17,886 nucleotides of DNA from an uncultured Anaerolineaceae bacterium (GTDB lineage: Bacteria; Chloroflexota; Anaerolineae; Anaerolineales; Anaerolineaceae), in assembly GCA_937897615.1 (NCBI GenBank), contig CALCNO010000043.1, positions 1 to 17,886 of the forward strand, in the 5' to 3' direction. The notes under the pieces are model-generated. The model had not been told where the DNA came from. It was given only the letters and a program-made list of their open reading frames with translations, and did not search any database. This document shows, piece by piece, positions 1 through 6,148 of this stretch (positions are counted from its first letter, which is position 1; every line of letters begins with the position of its first letter). Both the position numbers and the translations under genes were made by a program.

Positions 1-49
1 AAATTCAGACCGATAATGAGTGCGTAGTCTAGACGTGTCGAGGTTGAAG

Positions 50-77
50 CGCCTTCCAAAGATGGAGGGCGTTTTTT
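50..77 (+). terminator. Intrinsic terminator in repeat copy A
   Basis: A 9-bp stem (CGCCTTCCA at 50-58 with TGGAGGGCG at 63-71, one G-T wobble) has a 4-nt loop and is followed by six T residues (72-77). It would end transcription from a gene to the left of the window. Confidence 0.7.
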
Positions 78-79
78 GA

Positions 80-107
80 TTGCCCAGAATCTAGTGTTAT
101 GTATAAT
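80..107 (+). promoter_or_regulatory. Promoter-like -35/-10 in repeat copy A
   Basis: TTGCCC (80-85), a 16-bp spacer and a perfect TATAAT (102-107). It would drive the HEPN-motif gene that starts at 264. The same spacing from hairpin to -10 recurs in the other copies. Confidence 0.5.
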
Positions 108-183
108 TGAGGATGTGGGGTGAAATATTTGTTTGCTTCGATTACTGTATTTGAAACGAAACCTGTTCCTAAACATAGTCTAC

Positions 184-218
184 ACCCGCCCCAGCGCAAG
201 TAACCCAAACCGTTAGGC
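184..218 (+). other. Right half of an attC-like recombination site
   Basis: CCCGCCCCAGCGCAAGTAAC followed by CCAAACCGTTAGGC matches the right arm of the complete attC-like site ending at 2447. It ends in GTTAGGC (212-218), which fits the integron R' consensus GTTRRRY. No matching left arm (RYYYAAC plus a GCTGGGG arm) is visible upstream, where repeat copy A lies instead. Read as the 5' boundary of the cassette holding the next gene. Confidence 0.5.
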
Positions 219-263
219 ACTTCGTTAATCAAATCATCATCTATATAGAAACAGGGAAATTCA

Positions 264-1571
264 ATGGAAACATTCAAAACAGTCGATGAATTTATCGAAA
301 TGGCTGGAGAAGCGTTGAGAAGCCGCCCAGTAAAAGATGGTAAGATTATCTCTTTTCCAGTGGATTATTTAGGGCGCGATGAGGCTGGGTTTGAAGTAAG
401 CGAAGAACGGTTAAATGAATTATTCGATGAATTATCCTCAATGAACGAGATTGATGATACTACTATCGTAAACAGTCATACTTATGAAATATTAGTTAGC
501 GACGAATCTGCCCTGCCAAGGCCAAGGGGAATAGGTGGCGATGGAATTACTCTTCGAGATGAAGAAAATAAAATAACTTACACTCTCTCAAAGCCAAGTG
601 ATGGCTATTTAATATTTCTGTTATACAAGTTGTCTCAAATTGCACCCATAAGATTCTCTTTGGATCTTATGTTTCTTAGACAAAGGGTGCGGAGAATGGT
701 TAATTACGGAAATGGTGAAGGAGAAGGATTTGATAAAAATGTATTAAATGCCCTCAAACTACTCTCTCCTCGATTACTTACATTACGAATTGAATCAGAA
801 AAATTAAAACAAACTGGCGAATTTGTAAAATTTGCAAACTCGTTTTTCTTCCAACTCAGTTACAACCTTGACATTCCAATTGTTCCTCAAAGATACCTAG
901 ATGAATTAGTAAGAAGGGGAAGAATAACAAGAGTAAGACGTTCTAGGCTAGAAGAAATAGAAGCACCAAAAAGGATTTATTTGCCTGATTTAATATATCA
1001 CTATCAGTTAGCAGTGGCTTCTGATAGTCCTCCTCTAGAATATCTGTCGTATTATCATATTTTGGAATATTTCTTTGAAGCAGTGTTTAACGATGATTTG
1101 ATTCAAAAAGTTACAAATACAATTACTGAGCCTGATTTTTCCTATAAAAGGAAAAAAGATGTCAAGAAATTAATAGATGAAATAGGAATGTCACTAAAAT
1201 TTCGTGGAGAAAATACAACATTTAGCGAATTGGAAGCGTTGAAGTTGACAGTAGAAAAGTATGTTAATCTAAACGACTTAGGCGAAAAAATAAAAGAATA
1301 TGATGAAGCCTTGGTTGATTATTTCCAAACGAATCAAGTTGCATTTTCGTCGGGCGATACTTTTGAAATAGAAAATAAAGATACTGGAAAAGTATACCGT
1401 CAGATAGCATCGCGAATTTACAAAACGCGCAACGCAATTGTGCACAGTAAGGAAAGTGAAAAGAGTCGTTATATCCCATTCGAGCATGACAAGTTACTTG
1501 TCAAGGAAGTACCGCTTCTTAGGTTTATCGCAGAATTAGTGATTATTGAATCATCTACTATAGTCAACTAA
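264..1571 (+). CDS. HEPN-motif protein of unknown function (435 aa)
   Basis: I do not recognise a named family for the full protein. Near the C-terminus (residues 389-394) it has RNAIVH. This matches the R-x4-H motif with a polar second residue that marks the active site of HEPN-fold ribonucleases in toxin-antitoxin and abortive-infection systems. The motif sits in a predicted helical C-terminal region after KTR. The N-terminal ~270 residues have no motif I can name. There is no signal peptide and no clear membrane segment. The start at 264 has a weak AGGGA site at 253-257. The gene is AT-rich next to the sugar operon. It is bounded by attC-like sequences (ending at 218 and starting at 1586), as expected for a mobile gene cassette. 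A defence or stress RNase role is inference. Confidence 0.75.
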   Translation: METFKTVDEFIEMAGEALRSRPVKDGKIISFPVDYLGRDEAGFEVSEERLNELFDELSSMNEIDDTTIVNSHTYEILVSDESALPRPRGIGGDGITLRDEENKITYTLSKPSDGYLIFLLYKLSQIAPIRFSLDLMFLRQRVRRMVNYGNGEGEGFDKNVLNALKLLSPRLLTLRIESEKLKQTGEFVKFANSFFFQLSYNLDIPIVPQRYLDELVRRGRITRVRRSRLEEIEAPKRIYLPDLIYHYQLAVASDSPPLEYLSYYHILEYFFEAVFNDDLIQKVTNTITEPDFSYKRKKDVKKLIDEIGMSLKFRGENTTFSELEALKLTVEKYVNLNDLGEKIKEYDEALVDYFQTNQVAFSSGDTFEIENKDTGKVYRQIASRIYKTRNAIVHSKESEKSRYIPFEHDKLLVKEVPLLRFIAELVIIESSTIVN

Positions 1572-1585
1572 AATGAAAATGCCGT

Positions 1586-1710
1586 GCCTAACAACAAGTA
1601 CACTGGATGGGTGGGATTCTGCGCCATTTCTGGCTTTATACACGCCCGAACAGAATCCTGCTCTCGGAGTTTTATCTTGTCCCGCCCACCCGCTAGTAAC
1701 GCAGCTCTTG
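1586..1710 (+). other. attC-like cassette recombination site (degenerate right end)
   Basis: Starts 14 bases after the HEPN-gene stop with GCCTAAC (1586-1592), an exact fit to RYYYAAC. GGGTGGG (1609-1615) pairs with CCCACCC (1685-1691), and ACTGG / CTAGT extend the pairing with an unpaired base between, as in attC folds. The interior shares GGATTCTGCGC with the site at 2318-2447. The right end reads CGCAGCTCTTGCA where GTTRRRY is expected, so the terminal box is degraded. Confidence 0.5.
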
Positions 1711-1759
1711 CAAAATTTTAGTAAAATAACCATCGTCATTAAGGTCACGGGATAGTAAT

Positions 1760-2287
1760 ATGGAATTTGATGTAGTAAATCAAAAACTCACCAAAGCGTT
1801 ACAAGAAGTTATTAGCAATGACCAATACCTTCTGATACATTATATTAATGAACCGACTATATCTCATCGGCTAGCAGTTTACTTAGAACCGAAATTTTCT
1901 GGTTTTAATGTTGATTGTGAGTACAATGGAAATGTTGACGCTGATAGTGGAAGAAAATACATCCAAATTCTTAAACTTACGGCTGATACACTTCACATGT
2001 CAAGAGAAGGCGAAGAAAAGCAGAAATTTCTGTATCGCTGTGTTTTTCCAGACATCATTGTTCATAAACGTGGTCATAACGGTAGCGACAACAATTTATT
2101 GATGATTGAAGTAAAGAAATCTTCTAATTCAAATAATGGTGATTGGGACGCCGAAAAATTATCAAGGTTTACATCAAGCGAATACGATAACAATTTCAAT
2201 TATCAATATGGTGTATTTGTAAAATTTATTGTAGGAGAAGAACTAGGTTGTTTCGTTCAATGGTATCAAAATGGTCATAGGCTTTAG
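1760..2287 (+). CDS. PD-(D/E)XK nuclease-like small protein (175 aa)
   Basis: Residues 97-104 read FPDIIVHK and residues 113-119 read LLMIEVK. This is the spacing of the PD-(D/E)XK nuclease core (Asp98, Glu117, Lys119), where D and E bind metal and K is catalytic. An upstream helix contains Glu31, which could supply the extra conserved acid of this fold. The C-terminus (GVFVKF, FVQWYQ) looks like the closing strands of the fold. The length suits a single-domain member. Start at 1760 with a weak GGGA upstream. It is AT-rich, stands alone, and lies between two attC-like sites, 30 bases before the second. A DNA- or RNA-cleaving defence role is plausible; the family call rests on the motif only. 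Confidence 0.7.
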   Translation: MEFDVVNQKLTKALQEVISNDQYLLIHYINEPTISHRLAVYLEPKFSGFNVDCEYNGNVDADSGRKYIQILKLTADTLHMSREGEEKQKFLYRCVFPDIIVHKRGHNGSDNNLLMIEVKKSSNSNNGDWDAEKLSRFTSSEYDNNFNYQYGVFVKFIVGEELGCFVQWYQNGHRL

Positions 2288-2317
2288 TAATCAAGGGCAT
2301 GTTGCAATTCCATAAAC

Positions 2318-2447
2318 ACCCAACAAGGCGTGTACCTGACGCTGGGGATTCTGCGCACATTCCAAGCAGTTTCCTACGCCTTAGTCTTTTTCTGGCTGGA
2401 CGGCTTCGCCGCCCCCGCCCCAGCGCAGGAAACGCAAGCCGTTAGAT
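2318..2447 (+). other. attC-like cassette recombination site (most complete copy)
   Basis: A 130-bp imperfect palindrome. The left end ACCCAAC (2318-2324) fits RYYYAAC and the right end GTTAGAT (2441-2447) fits GTTRRRY. GCTGGGG (2341-2347) pairs with CCCCAGC (2418-2424), and CCTG/CAGG extends the pairing past an unpaired A. The variable terminal region in the middle contains GGCTTCGCC. It lies 30 bases 3' of the nuclease-like gene in the correct orientation for a cassette-borne attC. Size, end boxes and bulged arms match integron attC sites; activity is not shown. Confidence 0.6.
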
Positions 2448-2479
2448 AGAAACTCTTACCTCTCCCGAGCGGACCGAGT

Positions 2480-2605
2480 TGTATGTACGGGTATAAATTC
2501 CGTCCGGTGATGCAGGGGTAATGCTAGCTTGTCATTGAGCCGCTCTCCAATTGGAGGGCGGTTTTTTAATTGCATCCATACAGGATATTTGGATAACAAA
2601 AATCA
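2480..2605 (+). repeat. Terminator-promoter repeat, copy B
   Basis: Contains TACGGGTATAAATTCC then GTCCGGTGATG (shared with D), the hairpin block GAGCCGCTCTCCAATTGG (identical in copy E), a six-T run, and a -35/-10-like pair TTGCAT (2570-2575), 16 bp, GATAAC (2592-2597). AGGATATTTG just before the -10 is shared with copy D. It lies between the cassette array and the sugar operon. The -10 is weaker than in copies A, D and E. Confidence 0.7.
2540..2567 (+). terminator. Intrinsic terminator in repeat copy B
   Basis: CCGCTCTCC (2540-2548) pairs with GGAGGGCGG (2553-2561) with one wobble around AATT, followed by six T residues. It insulates the sugar operon from the cassette genes upstream. Confidence 0.75.
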
Positions 2606-2820
2606 GGCAAGAAACTAAAGAAGATCTGTTCTGCTTCGACATCATCCACTTGATAGATTTATCATGGAAGAAGTGTTCATTTTCCCCTTTATGTACGATA
2701 TAAAATACTCGTCCCGGAACTCCCGCAGTTATGCCTAAGTGTAACAACTCCCCAAAAGAACGTTATTGATAAAAATTGAAGAAAATTTAAGGCAAGTACA
2801 TATTGCATTCGCTCAGAAGA
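2606..2820. other. Operon leader region without a recognisable gene
   Basis: No convincing coding sequence on either strand. The only structure I see is a small inverted repeat, TGATA-gatt-TATCA (2651-2664). The region is AT-rich and leads into the candidate promoter and operator of the sugar operon. Confidence 0.4.
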
Positions 2821-2831
2821 TGTGCAATAAT

Positions 2832-2875
2832 TTGATTGTTCTTGATTGTTTATGATTACTTTTGTTCACTATTAT
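2832..2875 (+). promoter_or_regulatory. Candidate sugar-operon promoter with tandem DeoR-type operator
   Basis: TTGATTGTT occurs at 2832-2840 and again at 2842-2850, followed in the same 10-bp phase by the related ATGATTACT (2852-2860). A promoter TTGTTT (2846-2851), 18 bp, TATTAT (2870-2875) overlaps the second copy. Tandem T-rich units of one helical turn resemble operators of DeoR-family sugar repressors such as AgaR. The operon encodes such a repressor at 8733, so autoregulation and sugar-phosphate-responsive repression are the likely logic. The repeats are seen; binding is inference. Confidence 0.45.
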
Positions 2876-2903
2876 TTGCGCTGCAAAAAATACCCTGTGC
2901 ATT

Positions 2904-2913
2904 AAGGAGGTGA
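2904..2913 (+). promoter_or_regulatory. Perfect anti-SD-complementary sequence without a start codon
   Basis: AAGGAGGTGA is fully complementary to the canonical 3' end of 16S rRNA. No ATG, GTG or TTG follows at start-codon distance. The real start with its own GGAGG lies about 70 bases downstream. It could be a ribosome standby or pausing site in the leader. Confidence 0.4.
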
Positions 2914-2981
2914 CAAAGTTTAAGAACCTGTATTACGGTAATAGCAGATCAAATTCAGTTCACAATCTTACGGAGGAAAAG

Positions 2982-4298
2982 TTGAAAACCAGCATTGGCA
3001 AGGCCCTTACTTTTTGCTTGATTGCTGCCCTGTTTCTAGCAGCCTGTACATCAGCGCCGGCTGCAACAGAAAAACCAACGACGGAAGTTGCAGCTACCTC
3101 CGCCCCCACCGTGGCGGCAGCTGAACCGGAGAGCATCGATGTACTTCTACCGCCCTGGGCTCAGATCCCACAAGACATGCTCGATCAATTTGAGCAAGAA
3201 AGCGGGATCAAGGTCAATTTAGTAATCGCAGATTGGGATGCGATCCGAGATAAGATCAGCATCGCCGGAGCTTCAAATAGCAAGCTCGCAGACGTTGCCG
3301 AATTCGATTGGTCCTGGACCGGGCAATTCGCTAACTCCGGTTGGTTCATTCCCCTGGAAGACAAGTTGCCTGCCGACCTGGCGAGTGATCTGGTTAACAC
3401 CGGGGCATTCACCATCGGTGGACATCTCTATGCAGTTCCCTACAGCAACGATTACAGAATTTCTGCCTATAACACCAAGATGTTCGCGGATGCAGGTATT
3501 TCTCAGCCACCCGCCACCTTCGATGAATTAGCCGCAGACCTGAAAACGCTCAAGGAAAAAGGGATAAGTGATAACCCGTTATGCATGTTCATGTCCCCCA
3601 CCGAGAATGTTTCCACCACCTGGTATCTGCTGACTGTTGCCATGGGCGGCTCGACTTTTGACGCGGATTTGAACCCCGCCTTCACCGACCCCAACTCAGG
3701 CGGATACAAAGCTTTGCAGTTCATGGTCGACATGAATACAGCCGGATACGTGGAAGCCAGCGCCTTCAATCCAGATACATCCATGGATGCAGAATTCATT
3801 GGCGGAAAATGCGCATTCCACATTTCCACGGGGCCCGCATTATTGAACGTGGCGGATGATCCCAGCCAATCTGCAGTTGCCGGTAACGTGGCCTTCACCC
3901 TCGTACCCGGGTTGACCCAACCTGTAGGAACGTTTGGCCTGCCGGAAGGCTTGGGCATTATGAGCACTTCTGAACACCAGGAAGCTGCCCTTAAGTTCAT
4001 CCAATGGTGGATGAAACCCGAAAACATCGTTGCCATCCAATCCAGCCTGGGTTTGATGCCAACCCGCAGCACCGTTCTGGCTGAAGAGATCAGCGGCAAC
4101 ACCCTGCCAGGCGGACAGGTGGTCCTTGACCAAGCCAACCTGTTACAACCTTTGTTTGCCTCAGGTACACCCAATTGGTATTCCCAATTCAGCCAGGAAG
4201 CTGCTTCCACACTGAACTCAGCCCTCAAAGGGGATATGACCGTCCAGGAAGCCATCGACCGTTTGGCCACCAAGGCAAACGAAATAAAAGCACAATAG
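2982..4298 (+). CDS. ABC sugar transporter substrate-binding lipoprotein
   Basis: Family 1 extracellular solute-binding protein (438 aa) that captures a sugar or oligosaccharide and delivers it to the two permeases encoded next. I chose the TTG start at 2982: GGAGG (2972-2976) lies five bases upstream, and the protein then opens with MKTSIGKA, a hydrophobic stretch and the lipobox LAAC with Cys22. An upstream ATG would bury this signal. An Ala/Thr/Pro-rich linker (about 23-50) precedes the binding domain, as in Gram-positive-type lipoproteins. Trp/Asp-rich segments such as EFDWSWTG and the WYSQFSQEA C-terminal region suit carbohydrate binding. It is first in the operon, and a hairpin after its stop probably raises its level over the permeases. 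Exact ligand is unknown; a galactose-containing oligosaccharide is inferred from the neighbours. Confidence 0.9.
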   Translation: MKTSIGKALTFCLIAALFLAACTSAPAATEKPTTEVAATSAPTVAAAEPESIDVLLPPWAQIPQDMLDQFEQESGIKVNLVIADWDAIRDKISIAGASNSKLADVAEFDWSWTGQFANSGWFIPLEDKLPADLASDLVNTGAFTIGGHLYAVPYSNDYRISAYNTKMFADAGISQPPATFDELAADLKTLKEKGISDNPLCMFMSPTENVSTTWYLLTVAMGGSTFDADLNPAFTDPNSGGYKALQFMVDMNTAGYVEASAFNPDTSMDAEFIGGKCAFHISTGPALLNVADDPSQSAVAGNVAFTLVPGLTQPVGTFGLPEGLGIMSTSEHQEAALKFIQWWMKPENIVAIQSSLGLMPTRSTVLAEEISGNTLPGGQVVLDQANLLQPLFASGTPNWYSQFSQEAASTLNSALKGDMTVQEAIDRLATKANEIKAQ

Positions 4299-4315
4299 AG
4301 TAAACTGTTACCAGA

Positions 4316-4344
4316 GAACGGGTGAGTGAATAACTCACCCGTTC
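4316..4344 (+). promoter_or_regulatory. Intercistronic hairpin between binding protein and permease genes
   Basis: A perfect 12-bp stem (GAACGGGTGAGT with ACTCACCCGTTC) has a 5-nt loop. No T-run follows, so it is not a classical terminator. Such hairpins in binding-protein-dependent transport operons stabilise the upstream mRNA or lower downstream expression, giving more binding protein than permease. Confidence 0.7.
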
Positions 4345-4375
4345 AAAAATGGATTGAAGATCATTCGGAAAACCA

Positions 4376-5281
4376 ATGACCAAAAACCTCGGGAAGACAA
4401 CAAGTCTCATGAATAAAAAACGCGAAGAACAAGCCCTGGGTTACTTTTTCATCCTTCCGGTTGCCGTGGTCATCCTCGTTCTGGTCTATTATCCGATGAT
4501 CCAGGGATTCAACATGAGCCTGCATTCCTTGAACTATTCTCAAGGAGCTAGCAACGCCTTCATCGGCTTTAAGAATTATTTACAGGTGCTCAAGAACTCA
4601 GACACGCTCTATACGGCTGCGAACTCGGCGCTCTACCTGGTCATCAACCTTATTCTGCAGTTGTCACTGGGAATCCTGTTTGCAATAACCCTGAACCGGC
4701 GTTTTAAAGGGCGCGGAATATTACTGGCGCTGGCAATTCTACCCTGGGCTCTTCCGGGAATTGTGAGCGGCATTCTTTGGTCGCGGATTTTCAATCCGGA
4801 TAACGGGCTGCTAAACAACATCCTTTTCAGGCTTGGCATCATTTCTCATTATCATTTTTGGTTTTCCAACCGTTTTGCCTCGATTTTTTTCATCAGTATC
4901 GTGTTTGCATGGAATAATCTGCCGCTCACCATCCTGACCTTACTGGCAGGGTTGCAGACCATTCCCAAAGAACTTTATGATGCATCCGCCGTAGACGGAG
5001 CCTCGGCGTATTATCAATTCCGGCGTATCACCCTGCCCTTGCTGCGCCCTTCCATCGCCATTGCATTGACGGTGTCCACGGTCAATTCATTGGGCATATT
5101 CGACCAGATCTATGCCATGAACGGTGTGGCACTCGGCACCCGCTCACTGGCACAACAGATCTACACCACTACCTTTCAGCAATTACGCTTTGGGCAAGGA
5201 ACCGCGCTGGCTTTCTGGTTAACGCTGATCACGCTGGTCATCTCGATCACCTACATCCGCAATCTGAGGACGGCTAGATAA
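4376..5281 (+). CDS. ABC sugar transporter permease, MalF/UgpA type
   Basis: Inner-membrane permease (301 aa) of a carbohydrate importer, with about six hydrophobic segments starting at GYFFILPVAVVILVLVYY. The cytoplasmic EAA-type loop is visible as ELYDASAVDGAS followed by FRRITLPLLRP; it docks onto the ATPase. The start is uncertain: ATG at 4376 or an in-frame ATG at 4409 (MNKKREEQ), neither with a strong ribosome site. The shorter form (290 aa) better matches typical MalF/UgpA-like lengths. The stop overlaps the next start in TAATG, indicating translational coupling and a heterodimer with the second permease. No ATPase gene lies in the window, so a shared MsmX/UgpC-type ATPase encoded elsewhere is likely. 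Confidence 0.9.
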   Translation: MTKNLGKTTSLMNKKREEQALGYFFILPVAVVILVLVYYPMIQGFNMSLHSLNYSQGASNAFIGFKNYLQVLKNSDTLYTAANSALYLVINLILQLSLGILFAITLNRRFKGRGILLALAILPWALPGIVSGILWSRIFNPDNGLLNNILFRLGIISHYHFWFSNRFASIFFISIVFAWNNLPLTILTLLAGLQTIPKELYDASAVDGASAYYQFRRITLPLLRPSIAIALTVSTVNSLGIFDQIYAMNGVALGTRSLAQQIYTTTFQQLRFGQGTALAFWLTLITLVISITYIRNLRTAR

Positions 5282-6147
5282 TGAAAAAGAACCTGTTGAC
5301 CAACGTCCTCTTCGGCATCGCGGTGGTTGCCCTGCTGCTCTGGTCGGTTGGACCGATTTTTGTGGGTATCTCAACGAGCCTTTCGACGCAAGCCGATCTT
5401 AACCATACGCCAGCTCCGATCTGGCCCTCCAAACCCAATTTCCAGTATTACAGCCTGCTGCTGTCATCAAACTCGCAGGAGATTCATGGGGCTAACCTGA
5501 GTACCCAGGTTGCTTCCTTTACCAAAGCGATGCGCAATTCGCTTTTTGCCGCTTTGCTGACGGTTGGGGTCGTCCTTCTCGTCAGCATCCCGGCCGGGTA
5601 TGCATTCAACCGCTTGCGGTTCAAAGGCAAACAAATCGCATTTTATGCCATCATTGCAACCATCATCCTGCCAGGGTTTGCCCTTCTGGCTCCCCTGTTT
5701 CGAATACTCTCCACTCTGAAATTGATGGATTCCTTCATGGGATTGGTGTTGGTTTACGTAAGCGCTTTTGCCCCCCTTGCCATCTGGCTTTTCTATAACT
5801 ATTCTGGAGATCTGCCGGGTGAACCTGAAGAAGCAGCGCTGGTGGATGGCTGCACCAGATTCCAGTCCTTCTTCCTTGTCGTTCTGCCTCAAATGGTGCC
5901 GGGTATTGCTGCGCTGACCGCAATCATTGTCCTGAGTGTGTGGGGGCAATTCCTTCTGCCGCTGCTGTTTGCCCAAACCATGGCGACCAAACCCATCACT
6001 GTATTGATCACCGAATTCGTCGGCAAATATAATACCAATGTTCAGCTCATCTCTGCCGCTGGTATTCTGGCTATCCTTCCACCGGCGATTGTGGTCTTGT
6101 TCCTCAACCGCTACATTCGCGGTATGCTTAGCGGATGGGGAAAATGA
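5281..6147 (+). CDS. ABC sugar transporter permease, MalG/UgpE type
   Basis: Second inner-membrane permease (288 aa) of the importer. It has an N-terminal membrane anchor (about residues 8-30), a periplasmic segment (about 31-85), then about five further membrane helices. The EAA loop reads GEPEEAALVDGCTRFQSFF and then LPQMVPG, a good match to MalG-type permeases. It starts one base inside the previous stop codon, so the two subunits are coupled. The following hydrolase gene starts two bases after its stop, which ties transport of the sugar to its cleavage in the cytoplasm. Confidence 0.92.
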   Translation: MKKNLLTNVLFGIAVVALLLWSVGPIFVGISTSLSTQADLNHTPAPIWPSKPNFQYYSLLLSSNSQEIHGANLSTQVASFTKAMRNSLFAALLTVGVVLLVSIPAGYAFNRLRFKGKQIAFYAIIATIILPGFALLAPLFRILSTLKLMDSFMGLVLVYVSAFAPLAIWLFYNYSGDLPGEPEEAALVDGCTRFQSFFLVVLPQMVPGIAALTAIIVLSVWGQFLLPLLFAQTMATKPITVLITEFVGKYNTNVQLISAAGILAILPPAIVVLFLNRYIRGMLSGWGK

Positions 6148-6148
6148 A

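Larger units (their letters stand above)
1..125 (+). repeat. Terminator-promoter repeat, copy A
   Basis: First of five related same-strand intergenic elements. It begins at or before the window edge with an ACCG-TAATGAG block that matches ACCGGTGATG in copies B and D. About 25 bp later comes a GC-rich hairpin with a T-run, then a TATAAT box, then GTGGGGTGAAA (115-125), which copy C shares as GTGGGTGAAA. Repetition of the same order of parts at the other four sites is directly visible. The true left boundary may lie outside the window. Confidence 0.7.

Noticed and set aside
29..277. Minus-strand open frame of 82 codons
   Set aside because: It runs through repeat copy A, its promoter and the attC-like half, and has no ribosome site. 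Similar PPSNWRA-type translations recur at other copies of the repeat, so they come from the hairpin sequence.
2862..2981. Longer start for the binding protein at ATG 2862
   Set aside because: It would put about 40 polar residues ahead of the lipoprotein signal. The TTG at 2982 has GGAGG at correct spacing and a proper signal and lipobox.
3503..4273. Long minus-strand open frame opposite the binding-protein gene
   Set aside because: A shadow of the well-supported + strand lipoprotein gene; no known motif and no ribosome site.
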